Shown piece after piece: positions 16,581 to 26,038 of a stretch of 64,000 nucleotides of DNA. Position 1 is the stretch's first letter, and the number at the start of each line of letters is the position of its first letter. The translations under genes and the position numbers were made by a program. The DNA comes from an uncultured Mucilaginibacter sp. (GTDB lineage Bacteria > Bacteroidota > Bacteroidia > Sphingobacteriales > Sphingobacteriaceae): the NCBI RefSeq assembly GCF_903893715.1, contig NZ_CAITNG010000047.1, positions 110,425 through 174,424 on the forward strand. The letters run 5' to 3'. Below the pieces are notes generated by a model. It saw nothing but the letters and a program-made list of their open reading frames with translations, ran no database searches and had not been told where the DNA came from.

Positions 16581-18691
16581 TAGGCGAAACTGTATCGAGG
16601 CGTAATTTTTTAAAGATTACCTCTATAGCCGGCGGCGGGATGCTGATCGGTTTTAACTTTTTGAGCGATAACTTATCGGCCGCTTCGGTTGCCGACGCGG
16701 TATTTTCGCCAAACGCGTATATCACCATCAACAGCAGCGGCTTGGTAACGCTGATGGCGCCCAACCCCGAAATTGGCCAGGGTGTTAAAACCGCCTTACC
16801 GATGATATTGGCCGAAGAGCTGAACGTGAAATGGGACACCGTTGAAGTGGATATGGCACCACTCGACCCGAAATTTGGTTCGCAGGTGGCAGGCGGTAGT
16901 GGTGCTATTCGTGGTAGGTTTATGCCGATACGGAAAGCAGGTGCTACGGCCCGTGTGATGCTCATCAGTGCTGCGGCCCAGCAATGGGGCGTTGCCGAAA
17001 CAGATTGCTATGCCGAAGATGGTTTTGTGATCAATAAAGCATCGGGCAAAAAATTGGGTTATGGCGAGTTGGCAGCTAAGGCCGCGACCTTGCCGGTGCC
17101 TGCAGATGTCGCTTTGAAAGACCCTAAAGATTTCAAGATTATTGGCACCCGTGTTCATAATATCGACAATAAAAAGATAATTACCGGGCAACCGCTGTAT
17201 GGTATGGATACACGCAGACCGGGTATGCTTTACGCGATGGTGGCCCGCCCGCCCGCTTTTGGTAAAGCAATCAAATCGTTCGACGATACCGAGACCCGCA
17301 AGGTTGCGGGTGTTAAGAATGTGGTGATGGCACATGGTGTAGTGGCGGTATTGGCTACTTCGACCTGGGCCGCCAAAAAAGGCCGCGATGCGTTGGTTAC
17401 TGTTTGGGAAGATAAAAGTCCCGGCGAAAGCACGGCGGACCATGATGCGCAATATACCAGCCTCATTATCACCAAAAGCGACAGGCCCGGCCGTGTTGAT
17501 GGCGATGTGGACGCGGTTTTTGCCAAAGGCGGCAAAGTGATAGAAGCTGTGTACGAGTTGCCAAACCTGGCGCACTCGGCCATGGAGCCGCTCAACTTTT
17601 TTGCCGATGTAAAGGAAAACAGCGCCGAATTATATGGTCCAACACAAATACCTGCCCGTATGCGCCAGGAAGTTGCCAAAGCACTGAATATACCCGAAGC
17701 CAACATTACTTTGGGCATGCCACGCCAGGGCGGTGGCTTTGGTCGTAAGCTACAGGCTGATAATGGTGTGGAAGCGGCGCTGATATCGCAGGCTGCCAAA
17801 GCACCCGTGCAAATGATGTGGACCCGTGAGGATGATATGCAAGGTGATTATTACCGTGCAGGCGCCATGTACAAAATGAAAGCGGCCATCAGTGCTGATA
17901 ACCAGATAGAGGCCTGGCATTTGAACGGTGCTTCCTTAGGCGGCGGTTCGGCTATGGCCGATAGTTTCCCGGCGGCATCGGTACCCAATTTCAGGGTAGA
18001 TACGCATAGTTTGCACTCCAATATTCAAACAGGGCCGTGGCGCGCGCCTACCAGCAATATCGTAACTTTCGCCGATGAAAGCTTTATGGATGAGCTTGCC
18101 CATGAAATGAAAAAGGACCCGATTGCTTTCCGTTTGGAACTGTTGGACAAAGCCGCTAACACTCCCGTAGGTAAAGTGGGTTACGACATCAACAAATACC
18201 GCAGCGTGGTTGAACTGGTGGCCAAAATGAGCAACTGGGGCAAAGGCTTGCCTAAAAATGTATATCAGGGTTTTGCCGCGAGGTTTTCGTTCAGCACCTA
18301 TGCCGCCCATGTGGCCGAAGTTACCAATACCAATGGGGTGCTGCGGGTAACCAAAATATACAGTGCCATTAACTGCGGCCGCGTGGTTAACCTGAGCGGT
18401 GCCGAAAACCAGGTGCAGGGCGCTATTTTGGATGGTTTGAGCCATGCCTTGTTCAGCAAAATTACCTTTGATAAAGGGGCGGTGAATGAGAAGAACTTTA
18501 ACACCTACAAGTTTATGCGACAAAAGGACGCGCCGATAGAAGTGTTGGTACAGTTTGTACCGACGGAAGACGCCCCCACAGGTTTAGGCGAACCGGCTTT
18601 ACCGCCGATAGCCCCTGCGGTGGCTAATGCTATTTTTGCTGCTACAGGTAAAAGGTATAGGAAGTTGCCTTTTGAGTTGGGGAAGGCATAA
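16577..18691 (+). CDS. iorB: Molybdopterin-binding large subunit, xanthine dehydrogenase family (IorB-like)
   Basis: A 704-residue molybdenum hydroxylase subunit. It begins with a twin-arginine signal ([20 protein letters not shown], about residues 7-26), so the folded enzyme is exported to the periplasm. The molybdopterin-cytosine-dinucleotide domains show [52 protein letters not shown] and the C-terminal [31 protein letters not shown]; the last GLGEPA contains the catalytic glutamate of the family. The arrangement with a separate 2Fe-2S subunit and no FAD subunit matches isoquinoline 1-oxidoreductase and membrane aldehyde dehydrogenases. Cofactor maturation genes are not in the window. Confidence 0.9.
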   Translation: MIGETVSRRNFLKITSIAGGGMLIGFNFLSDNLSAASVADAVFSPNAYITINSSGLVTLMAPNPEIGQGVKTALPMILAEELNVKWDTVEVDMAPLDPKFGSQVAGGSGAIRGRFMPIRKAGATARVMLISAAAQQWGVAETDCYAEDGFVINKASGKKLGYGELAAKAATLPVPADVALKDPKDFKIIGTRVHNIDNKKIITGQPLYGMDTRRPGMLYAMVARPPAFGKAIKSFDDTETRKVAGVKNVVMAHGVVAVLATSTWAAKKGRDALVTVWEDKSPGESTADHDAQYTSLIITKSDRPGRVDGDVDAVFAKGGKVIEAVYELPNLAHSAMEPLNFFADVKENSAELYGPTQIPARMRQEVAKALNIPEANITLGMPRQGGGFGRKLQADNGVEAALISQAAKAPVQMMWTREDDMQGDYYRAGAMYKMKAAISADNQIEAWHLNGASLGGGSAMADSFPAASVPNFRVDTHSLHSNIQTGPWRAPTSNIVTFADESFMDELAHEMKKDPIAFRLELLDKAANTPVGKVGYDINKYRSVVELVAKMSNWGKGLPKNVYQGFAARFSFSTYAAHVAEVTNTNGVLRVTKIYSAINCGRVVNLSGAENQVQGAILDGLSHALFSKITFDKGAVNEKNFNTYKFMRQKDAPIEVLVQFVPTEDAPTGLGEPALPPIAPAVANAIFAATGKRYRKLPFELGKA

Positions 18692-18726
18692 TAAGTTAAA
18701 AGTAGGAAAATCAACCGCTGTCGTTT

Positions 18727-19308
18727 ATGACTAAAGAAGAATTTTGGGCTTGGTTTGGCGACAATAGAAAGGTTTTAGAAAAATTTATATCTGAAGAGCC
18801 TCGTGACTATGCTATTTATGAAGCACTTACCGATAAGCTCCAGGAATATAGTGATTTATTGATCCCAGAGATCACAATGAATGGAGTTGGCGGTTATGTT
18901 TTGATCATAAGCTGTGATGGGATAGCAAAAGGTATACCTTTTGTTGAAAGTTTGGTGGACGATACAGTAGATTTTCCAAATTGGGAAATATTGAAATTCA
19001 GACAACCGGCCCCAATGAAACTTATACCAGTAAACGGCTTGGTTCTAAAAAGGAATAGTATTTTTTTAGAATGGGAACAGACGACCGATCTAAAATACGA
19101 TGTTGTTTTTTTTACTGAAAACTATGACAGGAGTAACAAGAACTATGATGTTGGAATATTTTTGCATTTAGATCATACCATTGGCGAATATCACTCGATG
19201 ACTAAAATTGGAAAAGTTGAATTAAAAAGGCTTGGTTTCTTTCAATCCAAAAAGAAATTAAAAACCTTGGATGACTTGAAAGAAGAGATTTACAAGAGTC
19301 TAAACTAA
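18727..19308 (+). CDS. Protein of unknown function, AT-rich
   Basis: A 193-residue soluble protein that I do not recognise. It is rich in charged and aromatic residues (MTKEEFWAWFGDNRKVLEKF ... WEILKFRQPAPMKLIPVNGLVLKRNSIFLEW ... IFLHLDHTIGEYHSMTKIGKVELKRL) and has no signal peptide or membrane segment. The WAWF...N...NWEILKFRQP pattern resembles small cytosolic proteins seen beside toxins or in accessory regions, but this is only an impression. Its DNA is clearly more AT-rich than the GC-richer genes on both sides, which may mean later acquisition. It starts 35 bases after the molybdenum hydroxylase stop. Confidence 0.65.
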   Translation: MTKEEFWAWFGDNRKVLEKFISEEPRDYAIYEALTDKLQEYSDLLIPEITMNGVGGYVLIISCDGIAKGIPFVESLVDDTVDFPNWEILKFRQPAPMKLIPVNGLVLKRNSIFLEWEQTTDLKYDVVFFTENYDRSNKNYDVGIFLHLDHTIGEYHSMTKIGKVELKRLGFFQSKKKLKTLDDLKEEIYKSLN

Positions 19309-19327
19309 ACCCGACCAACACATCTTT

Positions 19328-20155
19328 TTACTCAAACACCACTGTCTTATTCTGATAAACAAACACCCTGTCTTCAAACACCAGGCGCAAGGCCTTGGCT
19401 AAAACGGCGGTTTCAATTTCTTTACCTGCTTTTACCATATCGACAGCGGTTAGCGAGTGGTTAACCGGGATGGTTTGTTGAGCGATGATAGGGCCTTCGT
19501 CCAGTTCATTGGTAACAAAATGGGCGGTGGCGCCTATCAGTTTTACGCCGCGCTCAAAGGCTTGGCGGTAGGGGTTCGCGCCGGCGAAAGCCGGCAAAAA
19601 GCTATGGTGTATATTGATGAGTTTCATCGGGTATTGCGCCACAAACTCCGGACTGAGTATACGCATAAACTTGGCCAGCACAATATAATCGGGGTTATGC
19701 TGCGCGATGAGCGTAGATATGAGGCTTTCAAACGCCGGTTTGGCTATATCCTGATGCGGTACCAAAAAGAAAGGGATATCAAAGCGCTCACAGATGTTTT
19801 GCAGGGTGGCATGGTTGCCGATAACGCATTGCACCTGTGCGCCTAAAGTGCAGAAATAGTTGCGCACCAAAATATCGGCCAGGCAATGGTACTCTTTGGT
19901 TACCATTACCACCACCTTTTTTACAGGTGTGGGGTTGATGTTGATGATGGCATCAGGAGGAAGTACGCTTTGCAGTTTTGAGGCCAATGCGGTATCATCG
20001 GTGGTTCCGGCAACGTCAAGGCGCATAAAGAACAGGTTTTCGGTGGTATCTACATGCTCTCGCAGCGAAACGATGTTAAGCCCCTGCTGCGAAAGCAAAC
20101 CTGATATGGCAGCCACCAGGCCAACCTTGTCGGTACATTGTACTACGATGATCAT
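19328..20155 (-). CDS. purU: Formyltetrahydrofolate deformylase
   Basis: A 275-residue enzyme that hydrolyses 10-formyl-tetrahydrofolate to formate and tetrahydrofolate, supplying formate and balancing one-carbon pools. An N-terminal ACT domain (about residues 1-80, MIIVVQCTDKVGLVAAISGLLSQQGLNIVSLREHVD) is followed by the formyltransferase fold with GNHATLQNICERFDIPF, the catalytic-loop segment INIHHSFLPAFAGANPYRQAFERGVKLIGATAHFVTNELDEGPIIAQ, where the His after the conserved N and the D of LDEGPI are the expected catalytic residues. I chose the ATG at 20155 because homologous sequence begins there; the upstream open frame has no family similarity. Convergent with the unknown gene at 18727. 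Confidence 0.93.
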   Translation of the reverse strand: MIIVVQCTDKVGLVAAISGLLSQQGLNIVSLREHVDTTENLFFMRLDVAGTTDDTALASKLQSVLPPDAIININPTPVKKVVVMVTKEYHCLADILVRNYFCTLGAQVQCVIGNHATLQNICERFDIPFFLVPHQDIAKPAFESLISTLIAQHNPDYIVLAKFMRILSPEFVAQYPMKLINIHHSFLPAFAGANPYRQAFERGVKLIGATAHFVTNELDEGPIIAQQTIPVNHSLTAVDMVKAGKEIETAVLAKALRLVFEDRVFVYQNKTVVFE

Positions 20156-20214
20156 GCGCCAAAGAAAGAAAAAACGGGTGGGAATGGCAAGCCCTTCGAT
20201 AGAAATGCCGACCG

Positions 20215-20895
20215 CTACAATTGATATACTTTGAAATTGGTAACAGATTGTCTCGACCATGTCGACCGGAACCCAAAGTACCCCGAGGTTAGCGGTGTTG
20301 GATCGGTGTAGGTAAAGTAACGTTCGCCGTCCACCCAAAAACTGGTTACGCCTTTATTCACCACAATTTTGATGTGGTAGGTTTTATTGGGTTGGAGCAT
20401 ATGGGGCTTATCGAGGTACTCCTGTATCAATGGCTTTTGGCCGTTAAAGTATTTGCGGAAGCGGGTGGTTTTGTTGGTATTGCCGCCCATGCCCACGTAG
20501 TACAGGTTCACGTCATCGTAAGCCTCAAACTTGCCGTTGCGGGTAAACAGGTTGGGGTTATGCGGGTCGGTAGCCATCCAAAATTGGTTAAAGTCCGATA
20601 GACGGTCATTTTTGCCGGTATCCACTAAAACCACTCGGTCGTACTCTATTTGGATATTGCCCGTCAAGACCTTGTTGAGCCATACGGTAACACCGCCTTT
20701 AGTATCCAATATTAGGGACTCGTTTTTGGTGTAGACAACGGACGTATTTGCGGCAGGTTCAATCTCGGCTATCCAGGTTTTGGGGTCGAGTGGTTTACTG
20801 AAGTCATCTGCATAAATTAGCTTGCCTGGTGTTTGGGCGTAGCTGTGGCTGACGATGAAGAATAAAGGGATGAATAGCTTTTTCAATTTTACCAT
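20215..20895 (-). CDS. Secreted DUF6250-type concanavalin-like protein
   Basis: A 226-residue exported protein with a signal peptide (about residues 1-21, ending SYA-Q). The body is a beta-sandwich of the concanavalin-like type: LIYADDFSKPLDPKTWIAEIEP at the start, DFNQFWMATDP in the middle and YHIKIVVNKGVTSFWVDGERYFTYTDPTPLTSGYFGFRSTWSRQSVTNFKVYQL at the end. This layout fits DUF6250 and related polysaccharide-active modules. It is 11 bases downstream of the PL26-like lyase gene and in the same operon, so a role in handling pectin-type polysaccharide is likely. Catalytic residues are not evident. Confidence 0.65.
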   Translation of the reverse strand: MVKLKKLFIPLFFIVSHSYAQTPGKLIYADDFSKPLDPKTWIAEIEPAANTSVVYTKNESLILDTKGGVTVWLNKVLTGNIQIEYDRVVLVDTGKNDRLSDFNQFWMATDPHNPNLFTRNGKFEAYDDVNLYYVGMGGNTNKTTRFRKYFNGQKPLIQEYLDKPHMLQPNKTYHIKIVVNKGVTSFWVDGERYFTYTDPTPLTSGYFGFRSTWSRQSVTNFKVYQL

Positions 20896-20906
20896 AGTCT
20901 ATGAAA

Positions 20907-23654
20907 CTACTTATCCCAAGCCACGTTGTGCTCCGGTATTTTATCCCCGGCCAATTCTAATAGCTCAATGGCATTGAGACACCATTGCGATGTACTGTTG
21001 GTGGATACATTCCGTATTTCGTTCAAAGGCTTCAACACCAGCGGGCCATTCAAAGGTTGGGAGTCAAATCGCCCGGCGCCTGGTATACGGGCAGGTACTC
21101 CTCCGGCACGGCCGGCTACCGGAACGCCACCACCGCGGCCAAATCCGGGCTGCTGATTAGGCAAAAACTGCTCCCATGCCCTTTGCGCATATTTGGGGTC
21201 TTTGGTTACATAATAGGCGTATGCAGGTTCGCGGGCAAAATCGCCTTGCGGTTGCCCTAATTGCCCTTTGTCAGGCCCAAATGCCGCTCTCACTTCTTCC
21301 ACAGGCGCACCATATAGCGAGGTATATTGCAGGTAAAGCCTGTTCCAGTCCTTATTGTTCAACAGGGGGGTAAGCTCCCAGCACATTTCCATGCCGCCCA
21401 TCATGGTGGCGAGGGTTAGGGCGCCAATATCTTTCGGGTCGAGTTGGTACATGTGGTTGGTTTTAGGGTCGTAACCCATGCCGGCATCTTTGCCTTTGGC
21501 CGAGAAAAGGCCATAAGGCATCTTGGCATAATCGTTAACACCTACCAGTATTTTGTCCCTCCATTTGGTATCGCCTGTGCGTTCCCACTCAGTCATCCAG
21601 TTACCTGCGAGGCCTGTCCAGTCTGGTCCGAAACGGGCATGAGTTGGGTATTGGCTTTTCGGCAACAATTCGCGCAGCGGGTCAACATGAGCTAAGCCGC
21701 TATCGGCATTCATGGCGGTTTGGTGCATAATGTCGCCTGTGCGCTCGTCGGTAGTGAGGTAGTAATAGTAACGGCGCAACAATGCCTGGCTTTCGCGTAC
21801 TTCTTTCGACCCATCGCCCCAATGATTCACATTATGGCGCGAACCCAAACCTGCCATTGGCCCTAAGTGATAGCAATCTACTTCGCTGGTATGGCGGGTC
21901 ATCGCTTCAGCCATTTTGAAGATATCGGCTCTTCCGGTACGCAGGTAACTGTACCAAAGCCATATATCGGTAGATAGTTCGGTATTGTCCCACGCAAAGC
22001 CGCCCATATCGTATTTCCAGGCATGGCGTGCGCCATCGTATGAGTGCATCACATCGCCATAGTTCCAAAAACCATACCACTCACGATGATCGATCTCCTG
22101 CTGATAAAAGGCGATGGCTTTATCCAACTGGTCTTCAATCCACGCCTTGCCTTTGGTCGTTCGGTCGGGCAAACTCCACATCCCTAAAGCGCCAACTTGG
22201 TGTAAATATTGGGGTGTAGCGACCAGCAAGGTGGTATTATTCGTTTCGATAACATTGTCGGCCAATTGCTGATTGGTGGGCATACTGGCATAAGGGTTTA
22301 TCATTATTTCGCTGGTACGGCCAACACCATATGGCGTGCTAAAGCCGGGCTGTACATCCTCGTAAGTGATGTTCAGGTCGTGCGCGGTAGTATCGTAGTG
22401 GCGCAAGTCCATGGCGTCGTTATATGGCGACCACATCCATAGCTTTATCTTGGCCTTTTGGGTATGCGCATCCCTCACTTCCAAGGCTGCAGGATATGAT
22501 TGCCAAAAGTTTTTCAACGATAAAGCCAGCCCGCCGCTCACATCGCCAACAAAAGCTAAACCTGTGGCGCGTTTTCCGCCGATGACATCCAGATAACTGC
22601 TGGCTCCATTGGTTCGCTTTTGTATGTTGAAGCCATCGGCACTGCCTTGTACCAGCTTGTAATCGTTCCAACTGGCCATATTATCGTACAGTATCTTTTG
22701 GTCGGGCGCGTCTTTTACATTGGGTATAGGTTTACCGGCAGCCTGGTCATACGAGTATGTGCTTGGCCTGCGCCCATTGAGCGGTTGTACTGGTTCGGCC
22801 CAGATGCCATCGCCTTCGCCCGAAAAGCGCACATGGCGGTTTTGCAATTCTTCCCTGAAAGGCACGGTAAAAGTCAGGCCCAAACCCTTGATGAAGTCTT
22901 TTTGCTGGTCGCCGTTATAAATAATAGTATGCACCATGCGGATGCTTTGTGTTCCCTGGTAAAAGTATAAGCGCACAATGAATGGGAATAGCGACACATT
23001 ACCCTGCCCATTAATGAAATTACCCTCAATCCGTACGACAGCACGTATGGGGCCGCTTTGCTCTACGGTTACTGAGCTTATTTTGCTAATGAGTTTTTGC
23101 TTTGTAGCTGATGCGTCGATATCTGCGTCCGGCTTATTTTGCAGGATGCATTCCAATTGTCCCGAAGCTGCTATCGTTTTACCGTCAATACTAATGGACG
23201 GTATTAATACATTCCCTGTTTTTGCGATATCACAAAGCAAGCTCCCTGTGTTGACGTGGATAATGGTCCCATCATCCGTAACCATCGTCCGTATCGCCAT
23301 CGACTTTACCCCCTTTACTGTAGAAGCCGTGAGCATCGCACCCTTTAGCGATGAGTCGCTTACAGCGGCAACGGCAGTCCATTTTATCGAACCATCTGGC
23401 CAATAAGCCAGTGGCCAGGTTTGTATAGCAATGGTTTTACCATCTGCGCCGGTCAATGTATAGTCGGTATTCTTTTTTACCGAACCTTGCGGCCAGGGTA
23501 CGCCCCAGCTTACGCCCGTAGCTTTTACAGGAGGGGTGTTTAACCACGATAGTTTAACCGGTTCCGGCTTATTTTGCCCGAATACCATGGGAATGCTCAA
23601 TAAAATAAAAAAAGCAACAATAGACACCCGCTTAACGTATAGGTTAGGAATCAT
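20907..23654 (-). CDS. Exo-rhamnogalacturonan lyase-like protein (PL26 / PcRGLX-YetA type)
   Basis: A 915-residue secreted protein with a signal peptide (about residues 1-26, ending VFG-Q). The N-terminal RIFT-barrel-like domain begins PVKLSWLNTPPVKATGVSWGVPWPQGSVKKNTDYTL; a central beta-sandwich follows, and the second half (about 480-850) looks like an alpha/alpha toroid (KAWIEDQLDKAIAFYQQEIDHREWYGFWNYGDVMHSYD ... NTELSTDIWLWYSYLRTGRADIFKMAEAMTRHTSEVDCYHLG). This three-part build is that of the PcRGLX/YetA family, which includes exo-acting rhamnogalacturonan lyases. A Gly/Pro/Arg-rich linker near residue 840-870 is unusual. No SusC/SusD pair is adjacent, so it is not a standard polysaccharide-utilisation locus. 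Confidence 0.7.
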   Translation of the reverse strand: MIPNLYVKRVSIVAFFILLSIPMVFGQNKPEPVKLSWLNTPPVKATGVSWGVPWPQGSVKKNTDYTLTGADGKTIAIQTWPLAYWPDGSIKWTAVAAVSDSSLKGAMLTASTVKGVKSMAIRTMVTDDGTIIHVNTGSLLCDIAKTGNVLIPSISIDGKTIAASGQLECILQNKPDADIDASATKQKLISKISSVTVEQSGPIRAVVRIEGNFINGQGNVSLFPFIVRLYFYQGTQSIRMVHTIIYNGDQQKDFIKGLGLTFTVPFREELQNRHVRFSGEGDGIWAEPVQPLNGRRPSTYSYDQAAGKPIPNVKDAPDQKILYDNMASWNDYKLVQGSADGFNIQKRTNGASSYLDVIGGKRATGLAFVGDVSGGLALSLKNFWQSYPAALEVRDAHTQKAKIKLWMWSPYNDAMDLRHYDTTAHDLNITYEDVQPGFSTPYGVGRTSEIMINPYASMPTNQQLADNVIETNNTTLLVATPQYLHQVGALGMWSLPDRTTKGKAWIEDQLDKAIAFYQQEIDHREWYGFWNYGDVMHSYDGARHAWKYDMGGFAWDNTELSTDIWLWYSYLRTGRADIFKMAEAMTRHTSEVDCYHLGPMAGLGSRHNVNHWGDGSKEVRESQALLRRYYYYLTTDERTGDIMHQTAMNADSGLAHVDPLRELLPKSQYPTHARFGPDWTGLAGNWMTEWERTGDTKWRDKILVGVNDYAKMPYGLFSAKGKDAGMGYDPKTNHMYQLDPKDIGALTLATMMGGMEMCWELTPLLNNKDWNRLYLQYTSLYGAPVEEVRAAFGPDKGQLGQPQGDFAREPAYAYYVTKDPKYAQRAWEQFLPNQQPGFGRGGGVPVAGRAGGVPARIPGAGRFDSQPLNGPLVLKPLNEIRNVSTNSTSQWCLNAIELLELAGDKIPEHNVAWDK

Positions 23655-23854
23655 AATTTTGTTAAATAAAGTACAGGTGATAGGTAGATCAAATATAAAA
23701 AGATAATATGGAATGTATCGGTAACTTGTTTATTACCAATATTGATAATTACGAGCAAACACCTCGGGAACATGTTCATTGTTGTGTTACTAAATAGGTG
23801 AAGTAAATAGTTTACTTTTTCTGGTCGACGAAAATATTCTGTAGATTTATAGAC

Positions 23855-25174
23855 TTGAGAAGCTATTTTCAACACTCCCTAATTGATAATAATTTGAAGC
23901 TGTTTCACCTTTTTTACGAACTCTGGTTAAAACTTATTGGCAAGCGCGAAGAGTTTCCGCTCGAATTTCGCATCTATCATGCGGTGCTCATCATTACCGC
24001 CTTAAACTTATCGTACAATATTTGGTTTAAATATTATGTTGGCTTAACCGAGGGGTCATTGCTGGCTGCTATCTTCTTATTGGTTAATATATATCTGTTT
24101 TACATTGCTCGCTTTAGCCGGCACGCCGGCAATAATGTATTATTGTTTACCGTTGCCGGTAATTGCTTGTTAATAGCAAACTTTTTCATCAATTCGGGTA
24201 TCAACGGTCCATCGCTTGTTTATGCGGCTACTTTTGCACTGTTGCTTATTGCTATATCGCCTGCCCACAAACAACGTTTACTCGTGATTGTCAATTTTGC
24301 AGTTGTGGCTGCATTGCTTTATATGCAGTATGCCCACTCAGGCTTTTTTATAGTTCCGCTCATCAGCCTGCGCGCCAGGTATGTTGATATTGGCATTGGC
24401 TATCTATTTGCTATCGGCATTATTTATTTCGCCATGCGCTATGCCCGTAAAAACTACAATCTCGAAAAATCATCAGCCGAAGAAAAAGCGCGATCCATAG
24501 TTGAACAGCAGCAGTTTATCATCGACCAAAATACTGAATTAGAAATCCTTAACGAGCGCTTTGGATATGTTACCAAAGCAACTTTTGATGCCATTTGGGA
24601 TTGGGACATGGCAACCAACGAATTATACTTGGGCGAAAACTACGAAACTATTTTCGGGTACCCCGATGATGCTACTCGCGAAAAGAGTCAAAATTATTCG
24701 TTATGGCAAAGCAGAGTGCACCCTGATGATACAAAACGGGTAGTAAAAACCCTGCGCGATGCAATTAAAACTCCTACCAAGCAGTTTTGGCAGGAGCAAT
24801 ACCGCTATTTAAAAGCAGACGGCACTTACGCCTATGTAATGGACCGCGGTTATATGATACGCAACGCCGACCAAAAAGTGGTAAGAATAGTTGGTGCCCT
24901 GCAGGACATTACCTCATTCAAAGAACAAGAGTTTCGAATCATCCAGCAAAACGAGAGTTTGAAAAAAATAGCCGATATTAACTCTCACGAGCTTCGCCGA
25001 CCGGTCTCTACTATTTTGGGCCTGCTGCAATTGATTGAAAACGAAGATGTTAAAAATGAGTTGCACAGTCAGTTGTTCGAATACATCAAAATAACCACAT
25101 TGGAGTTGGACGACATTATCAAAAAAGTAGCCGATAATACCGACGCCTCGAAAACGCCCCAAGCGCTACTATAA
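23855..25174 (+). CDS. Membrane PAS-HisKA protein lacking the histidine kinase ATPase domain
   Basis: A 439-residue sensor-like protein. About six hydrophobic helices occupy residues 40-200 (AVLIITALNLSYNIWF ... YVDIGIGYLFAIGIIYFAMRYA). A short coiled coil leads to one PAS domain with PAC motif (about 235-355, FDAIWDWDMATNELYLGENYETIFGYPDDATRE ... YRYLKADGTYAYVMDRGYMIRNADQKVVRIVGALQDIT), then a HisKA dimerisation helix with the phospho-accepting site NSHELRRPVSTILGLLQLIE (His at about 374). The protein ends 65 residues later with no HATPase_c motifs (no N, G1 or G2 box), and the next gene is on the other strand. The frame has no ATG near its start; TTG at 23855 is the best start I can see. 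It may take phosphate from another kinase. Confidence 0.75.
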   Translation: MRSYFQHSLIDNNLKLFHLFYELWLKLIGKREEFPLEFRIYHAVLIITALNLSYNIWFKYYVGLTEGSLLAAIFLLVNIYLFYIARFSRHAGNNVLLFTVAGNCLLIANFFINSGINGPSLVYAATFALLLIAISPAHKQRLLVIVNFAVVAALLYMQYAHSGFFIVPLISLRARYVDIGIGYLFAIGIIYFAMRYARKNYNLEKSSAEEKARSIVEQQQFIIDQNTELEILNERFGYVTKATFDAIWDWDMATNELYLGENYETIFGYPDDATREKSQNYSLWQSRVHPDDTKRVVKTLRDAIKTPTKQFWQEQYRYLKADGTYAYVMDRGYMIRNADQKVVRIVGALQDITSFKEQEFRIIQQNESLKKIADINSHELRRPVSTILGLLQLIENEDVKNELHSQLFEYIKITTLELDDIIKKVADNTDASKTPQALL

Positions 25175-26038
25175 ATCAGCGGCCAACAAAAGCAATAACG
25201 CTTCATCAGGCTTTCCCCCGGCAATCATGCTTTGCGCCGCTATGTGTAATTCCCTTTCAGTTAAACCGACAGGATTTTTGTGTTCTTTAACATAAACGTC
25301 AACAATAGCCTTGTCGGGAAAGCACGTGAGGTTGCCTAACTGCCCCAAATCATTCCCGGTCAATATCTTTGAATGGCGAATTGCTTCGGGTAACGCATCT
25401 ATCCCAATACCAATCTGTGTATTTGGTTTAGGCACCTTAAACAGGTTTTCTCTATTCGCCCGGCAATACCAGTCGCCGCCCATGCGGGCCACAAAATCGG
25501 TTTTCAACTGGTCAATTTTACCGTTCGTATCCAATATGCTTTCGCTGATGTGCATCAGCTTGATTTCGGCTATTACCAAATTCCCTGCACCACCTTTATC
25601 GCCTAATGGTATCACCCTGTTCACAATGCACTCAAACTGTACGGGCGCTTCGGCCACACGCGGCGGTTTTATCAGTTGCGATGGCAGTTCCGTAAAGCCG
25701 GCTTTGACAAACTCGTTCACACCCTTCGGGTACTCTACGCTCGCCAGCGATGTTTGCTGCACCATATCATAACTCACCAGGTTGATTACACACTCCGGCA
25801 CCTCTAATATATTGTCGAGCGTATGCTTGGTGGTATTGTCGCGCCCTCTTCGCGACGGCGAGAATACGCATATCGGCGGGTTGGTGCTGAAGAGGTTGAA
25901 AAAACTAAAGGGGCTTAAATTTACGTGCCCGTCCCGGTCAACCGTCGAAGCGAAACAAATCGGTCTCGGCACAATGGCATGTTGCAGATAGTTTTGCCGG
26001 TCAGGTAAAGAGAGGTCGGCAACGTTCAACGTCAGCAT
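25169..26038 (-). CDS. Flavin reductase family protein (split-barrel FMN-binding)
   Basis: A 289-residue protein with the flavin reductase-like FMN-binding split barrel in the first ~190 residues: LQHAIVPRPICFASTVDRDGHVNLSPFSFFNLFSTNPPICVFSPSRRGRDNTTKHTLDNILEVPECVINLVSYD. The C-terminal ~100 residues are an extension common in Bacteroidota homologues, with ADWYCRANRENLFKVPKP. The ATG at 26038 overlaps the fumarylacetoacetase stop by seven bases, so the two are translationally coupled and probably share the aromatic-catabolism role, perhaps as an oxidoreductase for a quinone or hydroxylated intermediate. Its 3' end overlaps the convergent PAS-HisKA gene by six bases. Confidence 0.82.
   Translation of the reverse strand: MLTLNVADLSLPDRQNYLQHAIVPRPICFASTVDRDGHVNLSPFSFFNLFSTNPPICVFSPSRRGRDNTTKHTLDNILEVPECVINLVSYDMVQQTSLASVEYPKGVNEFVKAGFTELPSQLIKPPRVAEAPVQFECIVNRVIPLGDKGGAGNLVIAEIKLMHISESILDTNGKIDQLKTDFVARMGGDWYCRANRENLFKVPKPNTQIGIGIDALPEAIRHSKILTGNDLGQLGNLTCFPDKAIVDVYVKEHKNPVGLTERELHIAAQSMIAGGKPDEALLLLLAADL

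Noticed and set aside
16796..17575. 259-residue reverse-strand frame inside iorB
   Set aside because: Antisense to a gene whose molybdopterin motifs are all conserved; composition is typical of a shadow frame.
23651..23875. 74-residue reverse-strand frame upstream of the lyase gene
   Set aside because: It overlaps the starts of both flanking genes and has no family or signal features.
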